64,000 nt of DNA from Bradyrhizobium sp. SK17. Lineage in GTDB: Bacteria; Pseudomonadota; Alphaproteobacteria; Rhizobiales; Xanthobacteraceae. Made by a program: the position numbers and the translations under genes. Every line of letters starts with the position of its first letter. Within the stretch, counting starts at the first letter, position 1. The stretch is taken from NCBI RefSeq assembly GCF_002831585.1, contig NZ_CP025113.1:1612001-1676000 (forward strand), written 5' to 3'. This document shows, one piece after another, positions 26,336-35,585 of this stretch. Below the pieces are notes generated by a model. That model worked only from the letters and a program-made list of their open reading frames with translations. It was not told the origin of the DNA and ran no database searches.

Positions 26336-26575
26336 TCAGCGCACGATGCGCTTCACGCGGCGCGCGGTCTTGGGCTTGGCTGCGGTTTCCGCCTGGGCGG
26401 CATCGGCGTCGCGGGCTTGGCGCAGCGCGCGCAGCCGTTCCATGTTCTGGCGCACGGCGATCGCGTCTCGCTCGACGTCGGCCATCGCGCGGGCGCCTTC
26501 TTCGGCCGCGAGCCGCTGGCGTTCGGCGCGCGCAAGGCTGTCGGGGGTGGGCGCGGCAGGCGTTCGGGCGGCCAT
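26336..26575 (-). CDS. Small helical protein, unknown
   Basis: 79 residues, nearly all predicted helix and highly charged: RAERQRLAAEEGARAMADVE followed by NMERLRALRQARDADAAQ, then a basic tail KPKTARRVKRIVR. It could form a coiled coil or bind nucleic acid through the tail; no family is recognised. AAGGA lies six bases before the ATG at 26575. It sits 154 bases downstream of a cold-shock gene but behind that gene's terminator, so it probably has its own promoter. Confidence 0.65.
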   Translation of the reverse strand: MAARTPAAPTPDSLARAERQRLAAEEGARAMADVERDAIAVRQNMERLRALRQARDADAAQAETAAKPKTARRVKRIVR

Positions 26576-26597
26576 GGTCATCCTTGTATCGGATACA

Positions 26598-26632
26598 GAA
26601 AAGCCCGCTCAACCGTTGCAGATCAAGCGGGC
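26598..26632 (-). terminator. Rho-independent terminator of the cold-shock gene
   Basis: Read on the minus strand, GCCCGCT (26632-26626) pairs with AGCGGGC (26609-26603) and is followed at once by TTTTCTG. It lies about 100 bases after the cspA stop codon. Confidence 0.88.
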
Positions 26633-26729
26633 CTCACCGTCACTCCAGTACATCCGTGGAATGACGTTGCGGCATGAATGCCGCGATCGGCGCAAAGCGC
26701 CGCCGCGACCATCATGCGTCAATGCGAAC

Positions 26730-26939
26730 TCAGGCCAGCTGCAGATTCTCGGCGCTGGTCTTGCCGCGCATCTTGTCGGTCTTCAGCTCGAACGACACCT
26801 TCTGGCCTTCGGCCAGGCCGGACAGACCGGCGCGCTCGACGGCGCTGATGTGAACGAACACATCCTTGCTGCCGTCATCGGGCTGAATGAAACCAAAGCC
26901 CTTCTGGCCGTTGAACCACTTCACAGTACCTGTTGCCAT
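26730..26939 (-). CDS. cspA: Cold-shock domain protein
   Basis: Single cold-shock domain, 69 residues, the full length of the family. It binds single-stranded RNA/DNA as a chaperone. RNP1 is KGFGFIQ (about 13-19) and RNP2 is VFVHISA (about 27-33). It begins [10 protein letters not shown], the usual alphaproteobacterial start. It is preceded by a long AT-richer leader and followed by a strong terminator, so it is monocistronic. Whether it is cold-inducible cannot be told. Confidence 0.96.
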   Translation of the reverse strand: MATGTVKWFNGQKGFGFIQPDDGSKDVFVHISAVERAGLSGLAEGQKVSFELKTDKMRGKTSAENLQLA

Positions 26940-27117
26940 GTCTCTTCTCCAAAGCAGATATTTCGCGTGATGGACGCGTCACCAATTCAACTGGCGATGT
27001 CTTTGGAAGAAGGCCGATGGGACCATTCAACAAGGCGCAACGGCTAATCGAATAGCGGTAGTATATGCTCGTTTGGCGCGAAAACAAGGCAAGAACCGGC
27101 GGGTTCCGTGACGTGCC

Positions 27118-28800
27118 TCACTCAGCCGCCGCTTCCGCCGACGGCTCGCCCTTCCAGCTCAGGATCTCCGCGGCCAGGATCGGGTGGTTGAAACCCTTCA
27201 CCACGAGGTCGTCGATGGCGCGGCCTTCGACGCAAGCCTCGACGATGCCGTAGACGCGGCGGCTGACCACGATCTGGTTGGGCTGAGCCTCGCCGCACAG
27301 GCGGGATGCGAGGTTGGTGACGCTGCCGATCGCGGCATATTCCAGCCGCTGCTCGAAGCCGACCTGGCCGAGCGTGGCATAGCCGACCGCGATCCCCATG
27401 CCGAAGCCCAGGCTATGCCCGCGGTTGCGCCACTTCTCGGTGAGGGGTCCGATGGTGTCGCGCATCTCGACCGCCATCTTCACGGCGCGCGCGGTGTGGT
27501 CGGCGAGCAGGATCGGCGCGTTGAACAGGATCATCACGCCGTCGCCGGCATATTTGTCGAGCGTGCCCTCATACTTGAAGATCAGCTGGCCGAGCGCGGC
27601 GTGATATTCGCGCAGCACGTTCATCGCCTCTTCCGGCTCGGTCGCCTCGGTGAAGGCGGTGAAGCCGCGCAGGTCGCAGAACACCACGGTGACCTCGCGC
27701 CGGTGGCTGTCGAGCAGGCCCTCGGGATTGTCGGAGGAGGCGATCAGCTGCGCCACCTGCGGCGCCAGGAAACGCTCGAGCTTGCGGATGCGCTCGATCT
27801 CGCCGAGCTGGGTCTCGACCCGCGCCTCCAACGATCTGTTCCAGTCGGTGAGCTGATCGGTCTGCTGCTGGAGCTTGTCGGCCTGCTCGCGCACCGTGCT
27901 GTTGGCCGCTTCCAGCGCGTGGCTCTTCTGGTCCACCTCGGTGAACAGCCGCGCATTGCGCATCGCCAGCACGGCCTGGTGCGCGAACGTCTTCATCAAG
28001 CCGATCATGTTGGCGGGGAAATCGCCGGCCGCCTTGCGCAGCACCACCAGCGCGCCGAGCACGCCCTGCTGGTCGACCAGCGGCACGATCAGCACCGAAT
28101 GGAAGCCGGCGCCGACCACGACATCGCGCAGCGGATGTTCAGCCTGGTGGGTGAGATCCGGAAATGCCAGCGGCTCGCCGTTCGCGGCGGCCTCGCCGAG
28201 CGGGCTGTGATCGGCATCGATCGCGCGATGGCCGCCCTCGGCTGCGCTATCGATGCCGATCGATTGCGTCAGGTTGAAGCTGCGCTGTGCAGCGTCATAG
28301 CCATAGATCAGCACGGCATCGGCATGGGTGATCTCGAGCGCGCGGGCGGCGACCGTCGGCAGCACGGCGTTGAGGTCGAGCGAGGAGGCCACCGCGCGGC
28401 CGACCTCCTCCAGCACCTTCAGCTCGTTGATCGACTGCGCGAGGTCGCGGGTGCGCTCCTTCACCTTGGCCTCGAGGTCGGAATAGGTCTCGGCGAGCTG
28501 CGAGGCCATGCTGTTGAACTGGCCGGCGAGCTCTTCCAGCTCGTCCGATGTCTTCACCTCGATGCGATGGCCGAAATCGCCGGCGCCAAGCCGCCGCGCG
28601 CCGGTGCGCAGCGCGGTGATCGGCACCAGCATGCGGCGGGCGAGGATGGTGCCGGCGATGGTCGCGACCACGAGGCCGAGCGCGATCAAGAGCGCGATGC
28701 GCATCAGCTGGTCGCGGATCGGCGACAGTGCCTGCGTCCGCGGCTGCTCGACGAACACATGCCAGCCGAGGTTCGGCGCCGATGTCGTGGTCGTCAGCAC
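27118..28800 (-). CDS. C-terminal fragment of the cyclase (HAMP-GAF-cyclase)
   Basis: Residues are in order: end of the Cache domain, transmembrane helix (IALLIALGLVVATIAGTIL), HAMP (RRMLVPITALRTGARRLGAGDF), GAF domain (about 145-290), coiled coil, and a class III cyclase domain. The metal aspartates are in FCDLRGFT and YAGDGVMILF, and the adenine/ribose-side motif is YAAIGSVTNLASRL. It makes cAMP or cGMP in active members. Without the N-terminal half it would lack the sensor. A start inside the old gene is unlikely to be used. Confidence 0.8.
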   Translation of the reverse strand: MLTTTTSAPNLGWHVFVEQPRTQALSPIRDQLMRIALLIALGLVVATIAGTILARRMLVPITALRTGARRLGAGDFGHRIEVKTSDELEELAGQFNSMASQLAETYSDLEAKVKERTRDLAQSINELKVLEEVGRAVASSLDLNAVLPTVAARALEITHADAVLIYGYDAAQRSFNLTQSIGIDSAAEGGHRAIDADHSPLGEAAANGEPLAFPDLTHQAEHPLRDVVVGAGFHSVLIVPLVDQQGVLGALVVLRKAAGDFPANMIGLMKTFAHQAVLAMRNARLFTEVDQKSHALEAANSTVREQADKLQQQTDQLTDWNRSLEARVETQLGEIERIRKLERFLAPQVAQLIASSDNPEGLLDSHRREVTVVFCDLRGFTAFTEATEPEEAMNVLREYHAALGQLIFKYEGTLDKYAGDGVMILFNAPILLADHTARAVKMAVEMRDTIGPLTEKWRNRGHSLGFGMGIAVGYATLGQVGFEQRLEYAAIGSVTNLASRLCGEAQPNQIVVSRRVYGIVEACVEGRAIDDLVVKGFNHPILAAEILSWKGEPSAEAAAE

Positions 28801-29549
28801 TGCGTTGCCGTCGATGTCGGTGCCGAAGGCGATCGGCTTGCCGCCCCCAGCACCGCGGCGACCTGCGGCAGCGCGACGAGGTCCTTGCCGACCTCGGGGC
28901 CCTTCGACGAACTCGCCAGCACGCGGCCCTTGGCGTCGACCACATAGGCGGTGGCGGTGCGGCCGACCTGGGAATCGCCGAAATAGTCGGCGAGGAAGCG
29001 CAGGTCGATCTCGGCCACGGTGACGCCGGCGTTGAAGCCGGAATGCTGCTCGCCGATCGACATGAACGGCCGCTCGTCGCGGAAATACGCCGGCGCGTAG
29101 GCGGTGCCGCGGCTCACCGTCTCGATGAACCTGACGTCGCGGGACAGATCGGTGTTGGAGTTCACGGTGACGGTCTGGCGCGACAGCCGCAGCAGCTCAC
29201 GGCCCTGGCCGTTGATCAGGGTGAGCTGGCTCACCGCTGGCACCTGGCCGAGCAACTGGGCATAATCGGCGCGGCGCAGCTCGATGGTGTTGGAGGAGGC
29301 GCGGGTCACCCAGGAGATCTGGCGCTCGAGATCGGAGATCGACTGCTCGATGTGCTTGGCGGTGGCGTCCGCCTTCTCGCTCATCGCATCGGTCAGCGTG
29401 CTCTTGATGCCGCGATAGCTGATCCAGGTCTCCAGCGCGCCGTTGACCGCCAGCACGAACACGACGAGGCCGACCAGCGCGAGCACGTATTTGGCGAACA
29501 GGCCGCCGCGCAAAAACCAGATCCTGCCCTTGTCGGTCGCCGCGTTCAT
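28794..29549 (-). CDS. N-terminal fragment of the cyclase (Cache sensor)
   Basis: Begins with a short cytoplasmic tail and a transmembrane helix (KYVLALVGLVVFVLAVNGAL), then a periplasmic Cache-like sensor with AYVVDAKGRVLASSSKGPEVG. After PQVAAVLG the frame shifts and it ends in unrelated residues (SRSPSAPTSTATQC). Confidence 0.8.
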   Translation of the reverse strand: MNAATDKGRIWFLRGGLFAKYVLALVGLVVFVLAVNGALETWISYRGIKSTLTDAMSEKADATAKHIEQSISDLERQISWVTRASSNTIELRRADYAQLLGQVPAVSQLTLINGQGRELLRLSRQTVTVNSNTDLSRDVRFIETVSRGTAYAPAYFRDERPFMSIGEQHSGFNAGVTVAEIDLRFLADYFGDSQVGRTATAYVVDAKGRVLASSSKGPEVGKDLVALPQVAAVLGAASRSPSAPTSTATQC

Positions 29550-29721
29550 CCAGCCTCGTCCGCCCCGTTGCAACAGTCGGGCGCGCCGCATCCTCCGCCG
29601 CTGTTTAGCACGGATCGGCAGGGCAGGCTGGTCCCGCGGCCCGCATGGTTAGCCCGGGATAGGCGATTTTGGGCTGGAAGGGCGAACCCTCAGCGGAAGC
29701 GGTGGTGGCACACTCCCTCCG

Positions 29722-29749
29722 CGTCGTCCTGGCTTTTGCCAGGACGACG
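29722..29749. repeat. Single hairpin of the family B type
   Basis: CGTCGTCCTGGC and GCCAGGACGACG form a perfect 12-bp stem with a TTTT loop. It lies 18 bases after the stop of the AsmA-like gene, where it may act as a 3' end structure. Confidence 0.88.
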
Positions 29750-29766
29750 GCGAGTATGCGGGACTA

Positions 29767-31820
29767 TCAGCGATTGAGCAGCTGACGCAGCACGTCGTTC
29801 ATCGCTGGACGGTCGGCGTCGCCTTGCGGGGGATTGGGCGGCGGGGCCTGGTCGGCGGCGGGTGGCGCCTCCTGGCTCAGGCTGCGGCTCGGACGGGAGG
29901 CATTGCCCTGGTTGAGGGTGGAGAGGCCCTGTTGCAGCAGGTTCCCGATGGTGTCGCCAAGCTGCCCGCCGAGCGGATTGCCCTGGCCGCCAGAGCCCTG
30001 GCCGCTGCCATCGGGCTGCGCCGCGGTTCCACCGCCCTGCGCGCCGTTGAGCAGGTTGCTCAGCCCGTTGAGGCCCTGGCTCAAGCCCTGTTGGCTGAGA
30101 CCCTGGCCGCTGGCTCCGAACAGGCCCTTGCCCATCTCCTTGAGCTTGGCGTAGGCGGCCTGGGGGTTGTCGAGGATGCCCTGCATCTCCGGATAGATCC
30201 GCGGGCTCACCCACGGCCCCTCGACCATCACGGGGATGCCGAGGCCGACCGGATTGCCGGCGCGGCCTTGGCCCTCGGTGGTCATGACGAGCTGCGGTTC
30301 GACCCGGAACCCGATCTGGCGGGTGTTGAGATCGACGGTGCCGACCCGGTCATCTTCACCAGCGGGCCGACCAGATTGAGGTCGGTGGTGACGGCCTGGC
30401 CCTTGTCGACCTTGAACGAGGCGGCGAGCTGGCTGAGATCGGTCGAGAGCTCCTGGCCCTGCTGCCAACCCGACAAGGTGCCGGTGGTGAGGTTGCGGAT
30501 CATCTGCGCGACGTTGAGGCCGATGATCTTGCCGTCCTGGAATACGACGACGGCGGTGCCGGCGAGATTGCCGACGATGGCGCGCTCGCTGTTGCCTTGC
30601 GAGGTCAGCGCGATCTTGGCCTGCATCCTGCCGTCGAGCTTGTCGAACTCGGCGATGCTCTTCAGCACCGGCAGCGCGCGCACGCCGGCGAGATCGAGCC
30701 GCAGTGCGTAGCTCGGGGTCGCGCTGCGCACGTCGATGCTGACGTCGCCATTGGCGGTGCCCTCATAGGCGCCGAGATTGCCGAGCTTGCCCTTCAGCAC
30801 GCCGCTGTCGATCGTGGCGTCGATCGCCGCCTGCGCGAAGCGGCCGTCGCCGATCACGAGCTCGGCGGTCGAGATGCGCGCCTGCGCGTCGACATAGTTG
30901 AGCCCGCTGAGATCGATCGAGGCGTTGCTCCAGGTGTTGGTGCCCAATGGCTGCGTGGTGCTCGACTGGCCTGGAGTCAACGCCAGCGCGATGCGCTGGA
31001 AGTCGAGATCGAGCTTCACCAGCGGCTTGTTGCTGGCGACATCGACCGAGGCCCAGCCGGTGAAGCCGCCGTCGCCGAGCGTGCCGGAAACGCCGTTGAA
31101 CATCACCACCGTGCCGTTCAGGCGCACCTCCGCATTCGCCTTGATCGCCGCGGGCAACAGGCCGGGTGCATCGATGGTGAATTCGGCCGGCACGCTCTGG
31201 CGCTCCAGCGGCGCTTGCGGCGCGGTCGCGCGGATCTCGAATTTCAGCGGCTTGTCGCCGGTGCGCGCGTTGCCCGTGAGAACGATCCTGCGGTCGTCGC
31301 CCATGGTCGCATCGGCATTGAGCGTCTCGATCCGGTTCTCGACCCGGTCGCGCACATTGGAGAACACGATCGTGCCGCTGGTGACGCTGACATGCCGGAT
31401 CGTGATGCCGCTGTTGTCGGAGCCGGGCCCCTTCGCCGGCGGATTGTGGTCGCGGGTGCGCTCGCGCTGCAACGGCAGGTTGATCACGGGCCTGACGATG
31501 GCGAGGTCGGTGATGTCGGGCCGGCCCGACCACAGGCTCGACAGCGTCATCTCGGCCTCGACCCGGCCGGCCGCGAACCGGTTGTTGGCCTCGCGCTGCC
31601 GCGGGTCCTGCAACACGACATCGTTCAGCGTCAGGGTGACGGCCGGCCACAGGGCGACCTTGGCGCCGCCATCGATGGTGAGCTGGTAGCCGGTCTCGCG
31701 CTCGACCCGATCGCTGATGGCAGAGGTGAGGAAGGAGGACGGGATCCCGATCGCGGCCACCAGGGCGAGGATCGCGACCACGGCAGCGATGGCGGCCCCG
31801 GCGAATTTGAGTGCTCTCAT
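29767..31820 (-). pseudogene. Frameshifted AsmA-family protein
   Basis: With one base restored the gene encodes 684 residues: N-terminal membrane anchor (about 5-28), an AsmA N-terminal domain, and an AsmA-2 region with the NVAQMIRNL and LAASFKVDKGQAVTTDLNLVGP blocks. It ends in a Gly/Gln/Pro-rich tail. AsmA proteins act in the envelope and are thought to move phospholipids. The first frame (to 30282) leaves the family pattern after LVKMTG. The second frame (from 30468) resumes with VGTVDLNTRQIGFRVEPQLV. The break is at the CCC run at 30345-30347; one more C repairs it. Confidence 0.85.
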
Positions 31821-31956
31821 GTCGTCGTTCCCGGCCGGGCAGTCCGCGTCAGATCGCTCCGGCCGCGGAAAATCCCGGCCGATCGCACGAGATTATCCCG
31901 CAAACGGAACCTCGCTCCAATGATCGGAAAAATAATCCGTTACCAGCATGAACTTA

Positions 31957-31972
31957 TGTGACCTCAGACACA
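31957..31972. promoter_or_regulatory. CRP-type box in the promoter of the Crp/Fnr gene
   Basis: TGTGA-CCTCAG-ACACA matches TGTGA-N6-TCACA in nine of ten positions. It lies 84 bases before the regulator ATG and 137 bases from the divergent AsmA-like start, consistent with autoregulation. Confidence 0.45.
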
Positions 31973-32040
31973 CTCCCATGAGGGTGATTTTTGCTAACCG
32001 GGCGTCGGGGACTGCTCGGATCGATTTGGAAGGCAGTACA

Positions 32041-32715
32041 ATGAACAAACAGGCCGAATTTGCGGTCATTCTGAAGATGAACCCGATGTTCGCCGATCTT
32101 GGTGCGGACGAGTTGCAGCGGCTTTCGGGCCTCTGCCACACCCAGCAGCTCGCGGCCGGCGAGGTGCTGTTCCAGAAAGGCGATCCCGGCGACGCCCTGT
32201 TCGGGGTCCGCCGCGGCCAGGTCCGGATCGAGACCGGTGCCTCCGACGGCAGCCGGCTCACGCTGAACTTCATGGGATCCGGCGATCTGTTCGGCGAAGT
32301 CGCCGTCCTCGACGGCCAGGATCGCACCGCGGATGCGACCGCCGGCGAAGCCAGCGAATTGTTCGTGCTGCGACGGGACGACTTCCTCGGCTTCCTGGAG
32401 CGCGAGCCCAAGGTCGCGGTCCGCCTGATCGAATTGTTGTGCCAGCGCATCCGCTGGCAGAGCGAGCGGATGGAAGAATCCGTGCTGCAACCCTTGCCGG
32501 TCCGCCTCGCGCGCCGGCTCTGCGCGCTGGCCGAGGATTTCGGTTCCGAGGTGCATATTTCGCAGGAACAGCTAGGCATCTTCGTCGGCGCGGCGCGCGA
32601 AAGCGTCAACCGGCAACTCCAGACCTGGCGCAGGGACGGCATCGTCGATCTGCAACGCGGGCGGATCATGTTGCACAACATGACCAAGCTGACTGCGGTC
32701 GCGCGCAACGACTGA
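32041..32715 (+). CDS. Crp/Fnr-family transcription regulator with CRP-type recognition helix
   Basis: 224 residues. Cyclic-nucleotide-binding domain at about 15-125 with GDLFGEVAVLDGQDRTADA, which keeps the Glu and Arg-Thr of a nucleotide phosphate cassette. The HTH_Crp domain is at about 150-215, with recognition helix VGAARESVNRQL; R-E-x-x-x-R matches the residues by which E. coli CRP reads TGTGA. There are no N-terminal FNR cysteines. The ATG at 32041 has GGAAGG upstream. It lies next to a broken nucleotide cyclase and has a CRP-like box in its own promoter. Confidence 0.88.
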   Translation: MNKQAEFAVILKMNPMFADLGADELQRLSGLCHTQQLAAGEVLFQKGDPGDALFGVRRGQVRIETGASDGSRLTLNFMGSGDLFGEVAVLDGQDRTADATAGEASELFVLRRDDFLGFLEREPKVAVRLIELLCQRIRWQSERMEESVLQPLPVRLARRLCALAEDFGSEVHISQEQLGIFVGAARESVNRQLQTWRRDGIVDLQRGRIMLHNMTKLTAVARND

Positions 32716-32891
32716 ACAGGCCGCCTGCAACGCGCGCGCGAGGATCGTATCGTCTCGCGCGCTTTGCTTGCGGACACGGTTGTCGCGCTGCCTAAAAGAC
32801 TTGCTTGCGGGAACAGCGCGGGATCGCTTTGATCATGGCGCCGGTCCTTGGGGTGACACCCAGCCTTGCTGGCCTCACGCCATCCACCTGC

Positions 32892-32929
32892 AAACCCCTG
32901 CGGCCATTCCCGTTGACCGCAGGGGTTTT
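32892..32929. terminator. Bidirectional terminator between the Crp/Fnr and AraC genes
   Basis: AAACCCCTGCGG (32892-32903) and CCGCAGGGGTTT (32917-32928) form a perfect 12-bp stem with a 13-base loop. It has T-rich ends on the plus strand (GGGGTTTTG) and, less strongly, on the minus strand. It sits between convergent genes, 177 bases after one and 32 bases after the other. Confidence 0.9.
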
Positions 32930-32960
32930 GCGTTGTGCCGGTGCGCTGATGCGGACGCGC

Positions 32961-33866
32961 CTATCTCAACACCACTTCGGGATCGGCCCAGCGCAGATAC
33001 TGGCGCGGCGCGGCACCGAGCTCGCGCTTGAACATCGCGGCGAAGGCGCTCGGGCTCTCATAGCCGACGTCGAGCGCGACGCAGGTGACGGCCTCGCCCG
33101 CGCCAAGCCGGGCCAGCGCTTCGAGCAACCGCACCCGCTGCCGCCAGGCCGCGAAGCTCTGCCCGGTCTCGCGGCGGAACAGCCGCGTCAAGGTCCGCCG
33201 GCTGAGCTGGCAGCGATCGGCCCACTCGTCGAGCGTGAGATCGGAGCTCGGATCGACCAGCACTGCCTCGCAGATCGCGGCAAGCCGCGGATCGGGCGGC
33301 ACCTGCACATGCAGCGACACTTCGGGCATCCTGCCGATCTCGTCGAGCAGAAAATCGACCAGCCGGCCGTCGCGCCCGTCCGGGTCGTAACGGGTCGGCA
33401 TGTGAACGGCTTCTTCCATCAACGCCTCGACCAGCGCGGAGACCCTGATCAGGCGGCAGGTTGCCGGTGCATTCCGCACCCGATCGGGCGTGACGTAGAT
33501 GGTCTGGATCTCGACCTCGCCCCATGCCCGCGATTGATGTGCAACGCCGGCTGGAATCCACAGGCCATGGCCGGGCGGCACGACGAAATGACCGCGCTCG
33601 GTCATCATCGAGGTCACGCCCGCAGTCTGTAGGATGAACTGGTCGCGTCGATGGGCGTGTCGCGCGCTCGTGCTTTCATTTGGATAGGAAGCCGCCATCG
33701 CCGCGAGCGGCCGTTCGACCTGTTGCAGCTGTCCGGCATAATGCGCGGCGGCTACCGGGCCGGACTGCTTGCGGCAAACGCGCAGGCTGGTCGTGTCATT
33801 TCGTCGCGCTGCGACTTTCAACTGTCGTGAGCTCCTGATCGATCGTCGTTTTCGCAGGGTGCTCAT
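32961..33866 (-). CDS. AraC-family transcription regulator
   Basis: 301 residues. An N-terminal cupin-like sensor domain (about 60-160, with HRRDQFILQTAGVTSM and PPGHGLWIPAGVAHQS) is followed by two AraC HTH motifs (LDEWADRCQLSRRTLTRLFRR and VALDVGYESPSAFAAMFKRE). It resembles AraC proteins with the AraC_binding cupin. It is divergent from a peptide-type ABC import operon and probably regulates it; an ATTGTTG/CAACAAT inverted repeat lies between. Confidence 0.9.
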   Translation of the reverse strand: MSTLRKRRSIRSSRQLKVAARRNDTTSLRVCRKQSGPVAAAHYAGQLQQVERPLAAMAASYPNESTSARHAHRRDQFILQTAGVTSMMTERGHFVVPPGHGLWIPAGVAHQSRAWGEVEIQTIYVTPDRVRNAPATCRLIRVSALVEALMEEAVHMPTRYDPDGRDGRLVDFLLDEIGRMPEVSLHVQVPPDPRLAAICEAVLVDPSSDLTLDEWADRCQLSRRTLTRLFRRETGQSFAAWRQRVRLLEALARLGAGEAVTCVALDVGYESPSAFAAMFKRELGAAPRQYLRWADPEVVLR

Positions 33867-33899
33867 GCATCTTCCGGGCCAATTGGCCCGATCGCGATG

Positions 33900-33947
33900 A
33901 TTGTTGTCCCCATTCAGGTAGCGCGGGTGACCGCGTTTGGCAACAAT
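33900..33947. promoter_or_regulatory. Candidate operator in the araC-like/ABC divergent region
   Basis: Inverted arms ATTGTTG (33900-33906) and CAACAAT (33941-33947), 41 bases centre to centre, lie between the divergent regulator and transporter genes. The spacing of about four helical turns would suit a looped or doubled dimer site. Confidence 0.35.
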
Positions 33948-34007
33948 GCCTCACCCCGCGACATTCGCCGAAATCGAATGTGAGAGGCGCGGCGACGGAG
34001 AGGTCCG

Positions 34008-35585
34008 ATGAACAGACGCGAATTCACCAAGGCGATGCTGGCCTGCGGTGCCGCCATCCCGTTCGGCATCACGCGGGCGACGGGGCAGACCCGCGGCGGG
34101 ACGCTCAATACCATCATCCAGCCCGAACCGCCGGTCCTGGTGACCGCGTTGAACCAGCAGCAGCCGACCCTGACGCTCGGCGGCAAGATCTATGAAGGCC
34201 TGCTGAAATATGGCGCCGACCTCAAGCCGATGCCCGGCATGGCGCAGTCCTGGGAGATTTCGCCCGACGGCCTGACCTATACGTTCAAGCTGTTTCCGGG
34301 CATCACCTTCCACGACGGCAAGCCGATGACCTCCGAGGACGTCGTCTTCAGCTGCATGAAGCTGCTGGTGGAAACGCATCCCCGCGCGCGACAGAATTTT
34401 TCCCGCGTGGCGTCGGCCGAAGCTCCCGATCCGCTCACCGTCGTATTCAAGCTGAAGCAGCCGTTTGCGCCGTTCATCGGCTGCTTCGATTGCACCTCCG
34501 CGCCGATCGTGCCCAAGCACATCTACGACGGCACCGACTATCGCAAGAATCCGGAGAACGACAAGGCGATCGGCACCGGCCCGTTCAAGCTGAAGGAATG
34601 GGTGCGCGGCTCGCATGTGCACCTCGTCCGCCACGACGGCTATTATCGAAAGGACGAGCCTTATCTGGACGAGATCGTCTACCGGGTGATCCCGGATGCG
34701 GCGTCGCGGGCGCTCGCGCTCGAGAACGGCACGGTGCAACTGGTGCAGTGGTCGGACGTCGAGTTCTACGACGTGCAGCGCTTCAAGGCGCAGAAGAACC
34801 TCGAATTCACCACCAAGGGCTACGAGTATTTCGCGCCGCATCAGTGGCTGGAGATGAATAACCGCATCGCGCCGATGAACGACAAGCGGTTCCGGCAGGC
34901 GGTGATGCACCTGATCGACCGCGAGGCGTTCAGCAAGCGGGTCTATTTCGGCAATGCCAAGGTCGCGACCGGCCCGATCTCGTCGAAGACGCGGTTCTAC
35001 GATCCGAACGTGAAGCGCTACGAGTTCTCGGTCGACAAGGCCAAGGCGCTGCTCGACGAGATGGGCTTGAAGCCCGGCGCCAACGGCAAGCGGGCCGAGA
35101 TCAAGTACATCGTGCCGCCCTATGGCGAATCCTATCAGCGTGCCGGCGAGTTCTTCCGCCAGAGCTTCGCGCGGGTCGGCATCGATCTCGTGCTGGTCGG
35201 CACGGACATGGCCGGCTGGGCCGAGAAGGTCGGCAACTGGGACTACGAGATGACCCAGAACCTGCTCTACCAGCTCGGCGACCCCGCGCTGGGCGTCGCC
35301 CGCACCTATGTCTCGTCGAACATCAAGAAGGGCATCCTGTTCTCGAACACCCAGGGCTATTCGAATCCCGAGGTCGACAAATTGTTCGACGAAGCCGCAG
35401 TGACGCTCGACGAAGCCAAGCGCCAGGAGCTTTACACCAAGGTGCAGCAGATCCTGGTCGAGGACGTGCCGGTGGCCTGGACGCTCGAGATCGAATATCC
35501 GATCATCTACGACAAGGCGTTCAAGAACATCGTGACGACGGGCATCGGCTCGCACGAAACCTTCGGGTCGGTCTACAAATCGTGA
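34008..35585 (+). CDS. Peptide/oligopeptide-type ABC transporter substrate-binding protein
   Basis: Periplasmic receptor of 525 residues in the SBP_bac_5 (DppA/OppA) family. The N terminus NRREFTKAMLACGAA is twin-arginine-like. Then come the family blocks PMPGMAQSWEISPDGLTYTF (about 76-95) and FHDGKPMTSEDVVFS. GGAGAGG precedes the ATG. It is the first gene of a four-gene operon with overlapping starts. Substrates of this family include peptides, sugars and opines; none can be assigned here. Confidence 0.93.
   Translation: MNRREFTKAMLACGAAIPFGITRATGQTRGGTLNTIIQPEPPVLVTALNQQQPTLTLGGKIYEGLLKYGADLKPMPGMAQSWEISPDGLTYTFKLFPGITFHDGKPMTSEDVVFSCMKLLVETHPRARQNFSRVASAEAPDPLTVVFKLKQPFAPFIGCFDCTSAPIVPKHIYDGTDYRKNPENDKAIGTGPFKLKEWVRGSHVHLVRHDGYYRKDEPYLDEIVYRVIPDAASRALALENGTVQLVQWSDVEFYDVQRFKAQKNLEFTTKGYEYFAPHQWLEMNNRIAPMNDKRFRQAVMHLIDREAFSKRVYFGNAKVATGPISSKTRFYDPNVKRYEFSVDKAKALLDEMGLKPGANGKRAEIKYIVPPYGESYQRAGEFFRQSFARVGIDLVLVGTDMAGWAEKVGNWDYEMTQNLLYQLGDPALGVARTYVSSNIKKGILFSNTQGYSNPEVDKLFDEAAVTLDEAKRQELYTKVQQILVEDVPVAWTLEIEYPIIYDKAFKNIVTTGIGSHETFGSVYKS

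Larger units (their letters stand above)
27118..29549 (-). pseudogene. Frameshifted membrane-bound class III adenylate/guanylate cyclase
   Basis: Restored by one extra base, this would be one 810-residue protein: transmembrane helix, Cache-type periplasmic sensor, second helix, HAMP, GAF, coiled coil and class III cyclase catalytic domain. The two halves overlap in different frames at 28794-28800. The frame break is at a run of five C (28844-28848 on the plus strand). Adding one C restores GGGKPIAFGTDIDGNAVLTT across the join, which fits a Cache domain. A real mutation, phase variation or sequencing error are all possible. The ATG at 29549 has GAGG upstream. Confidence 0.85.

Noticed and set aside
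26669..26702. Two hairpins after the cold-shock gene as terminators
   Set aside because: No T-run follows on the minus strand; the hairpin at 26603-26632 has one and is the better terminator.
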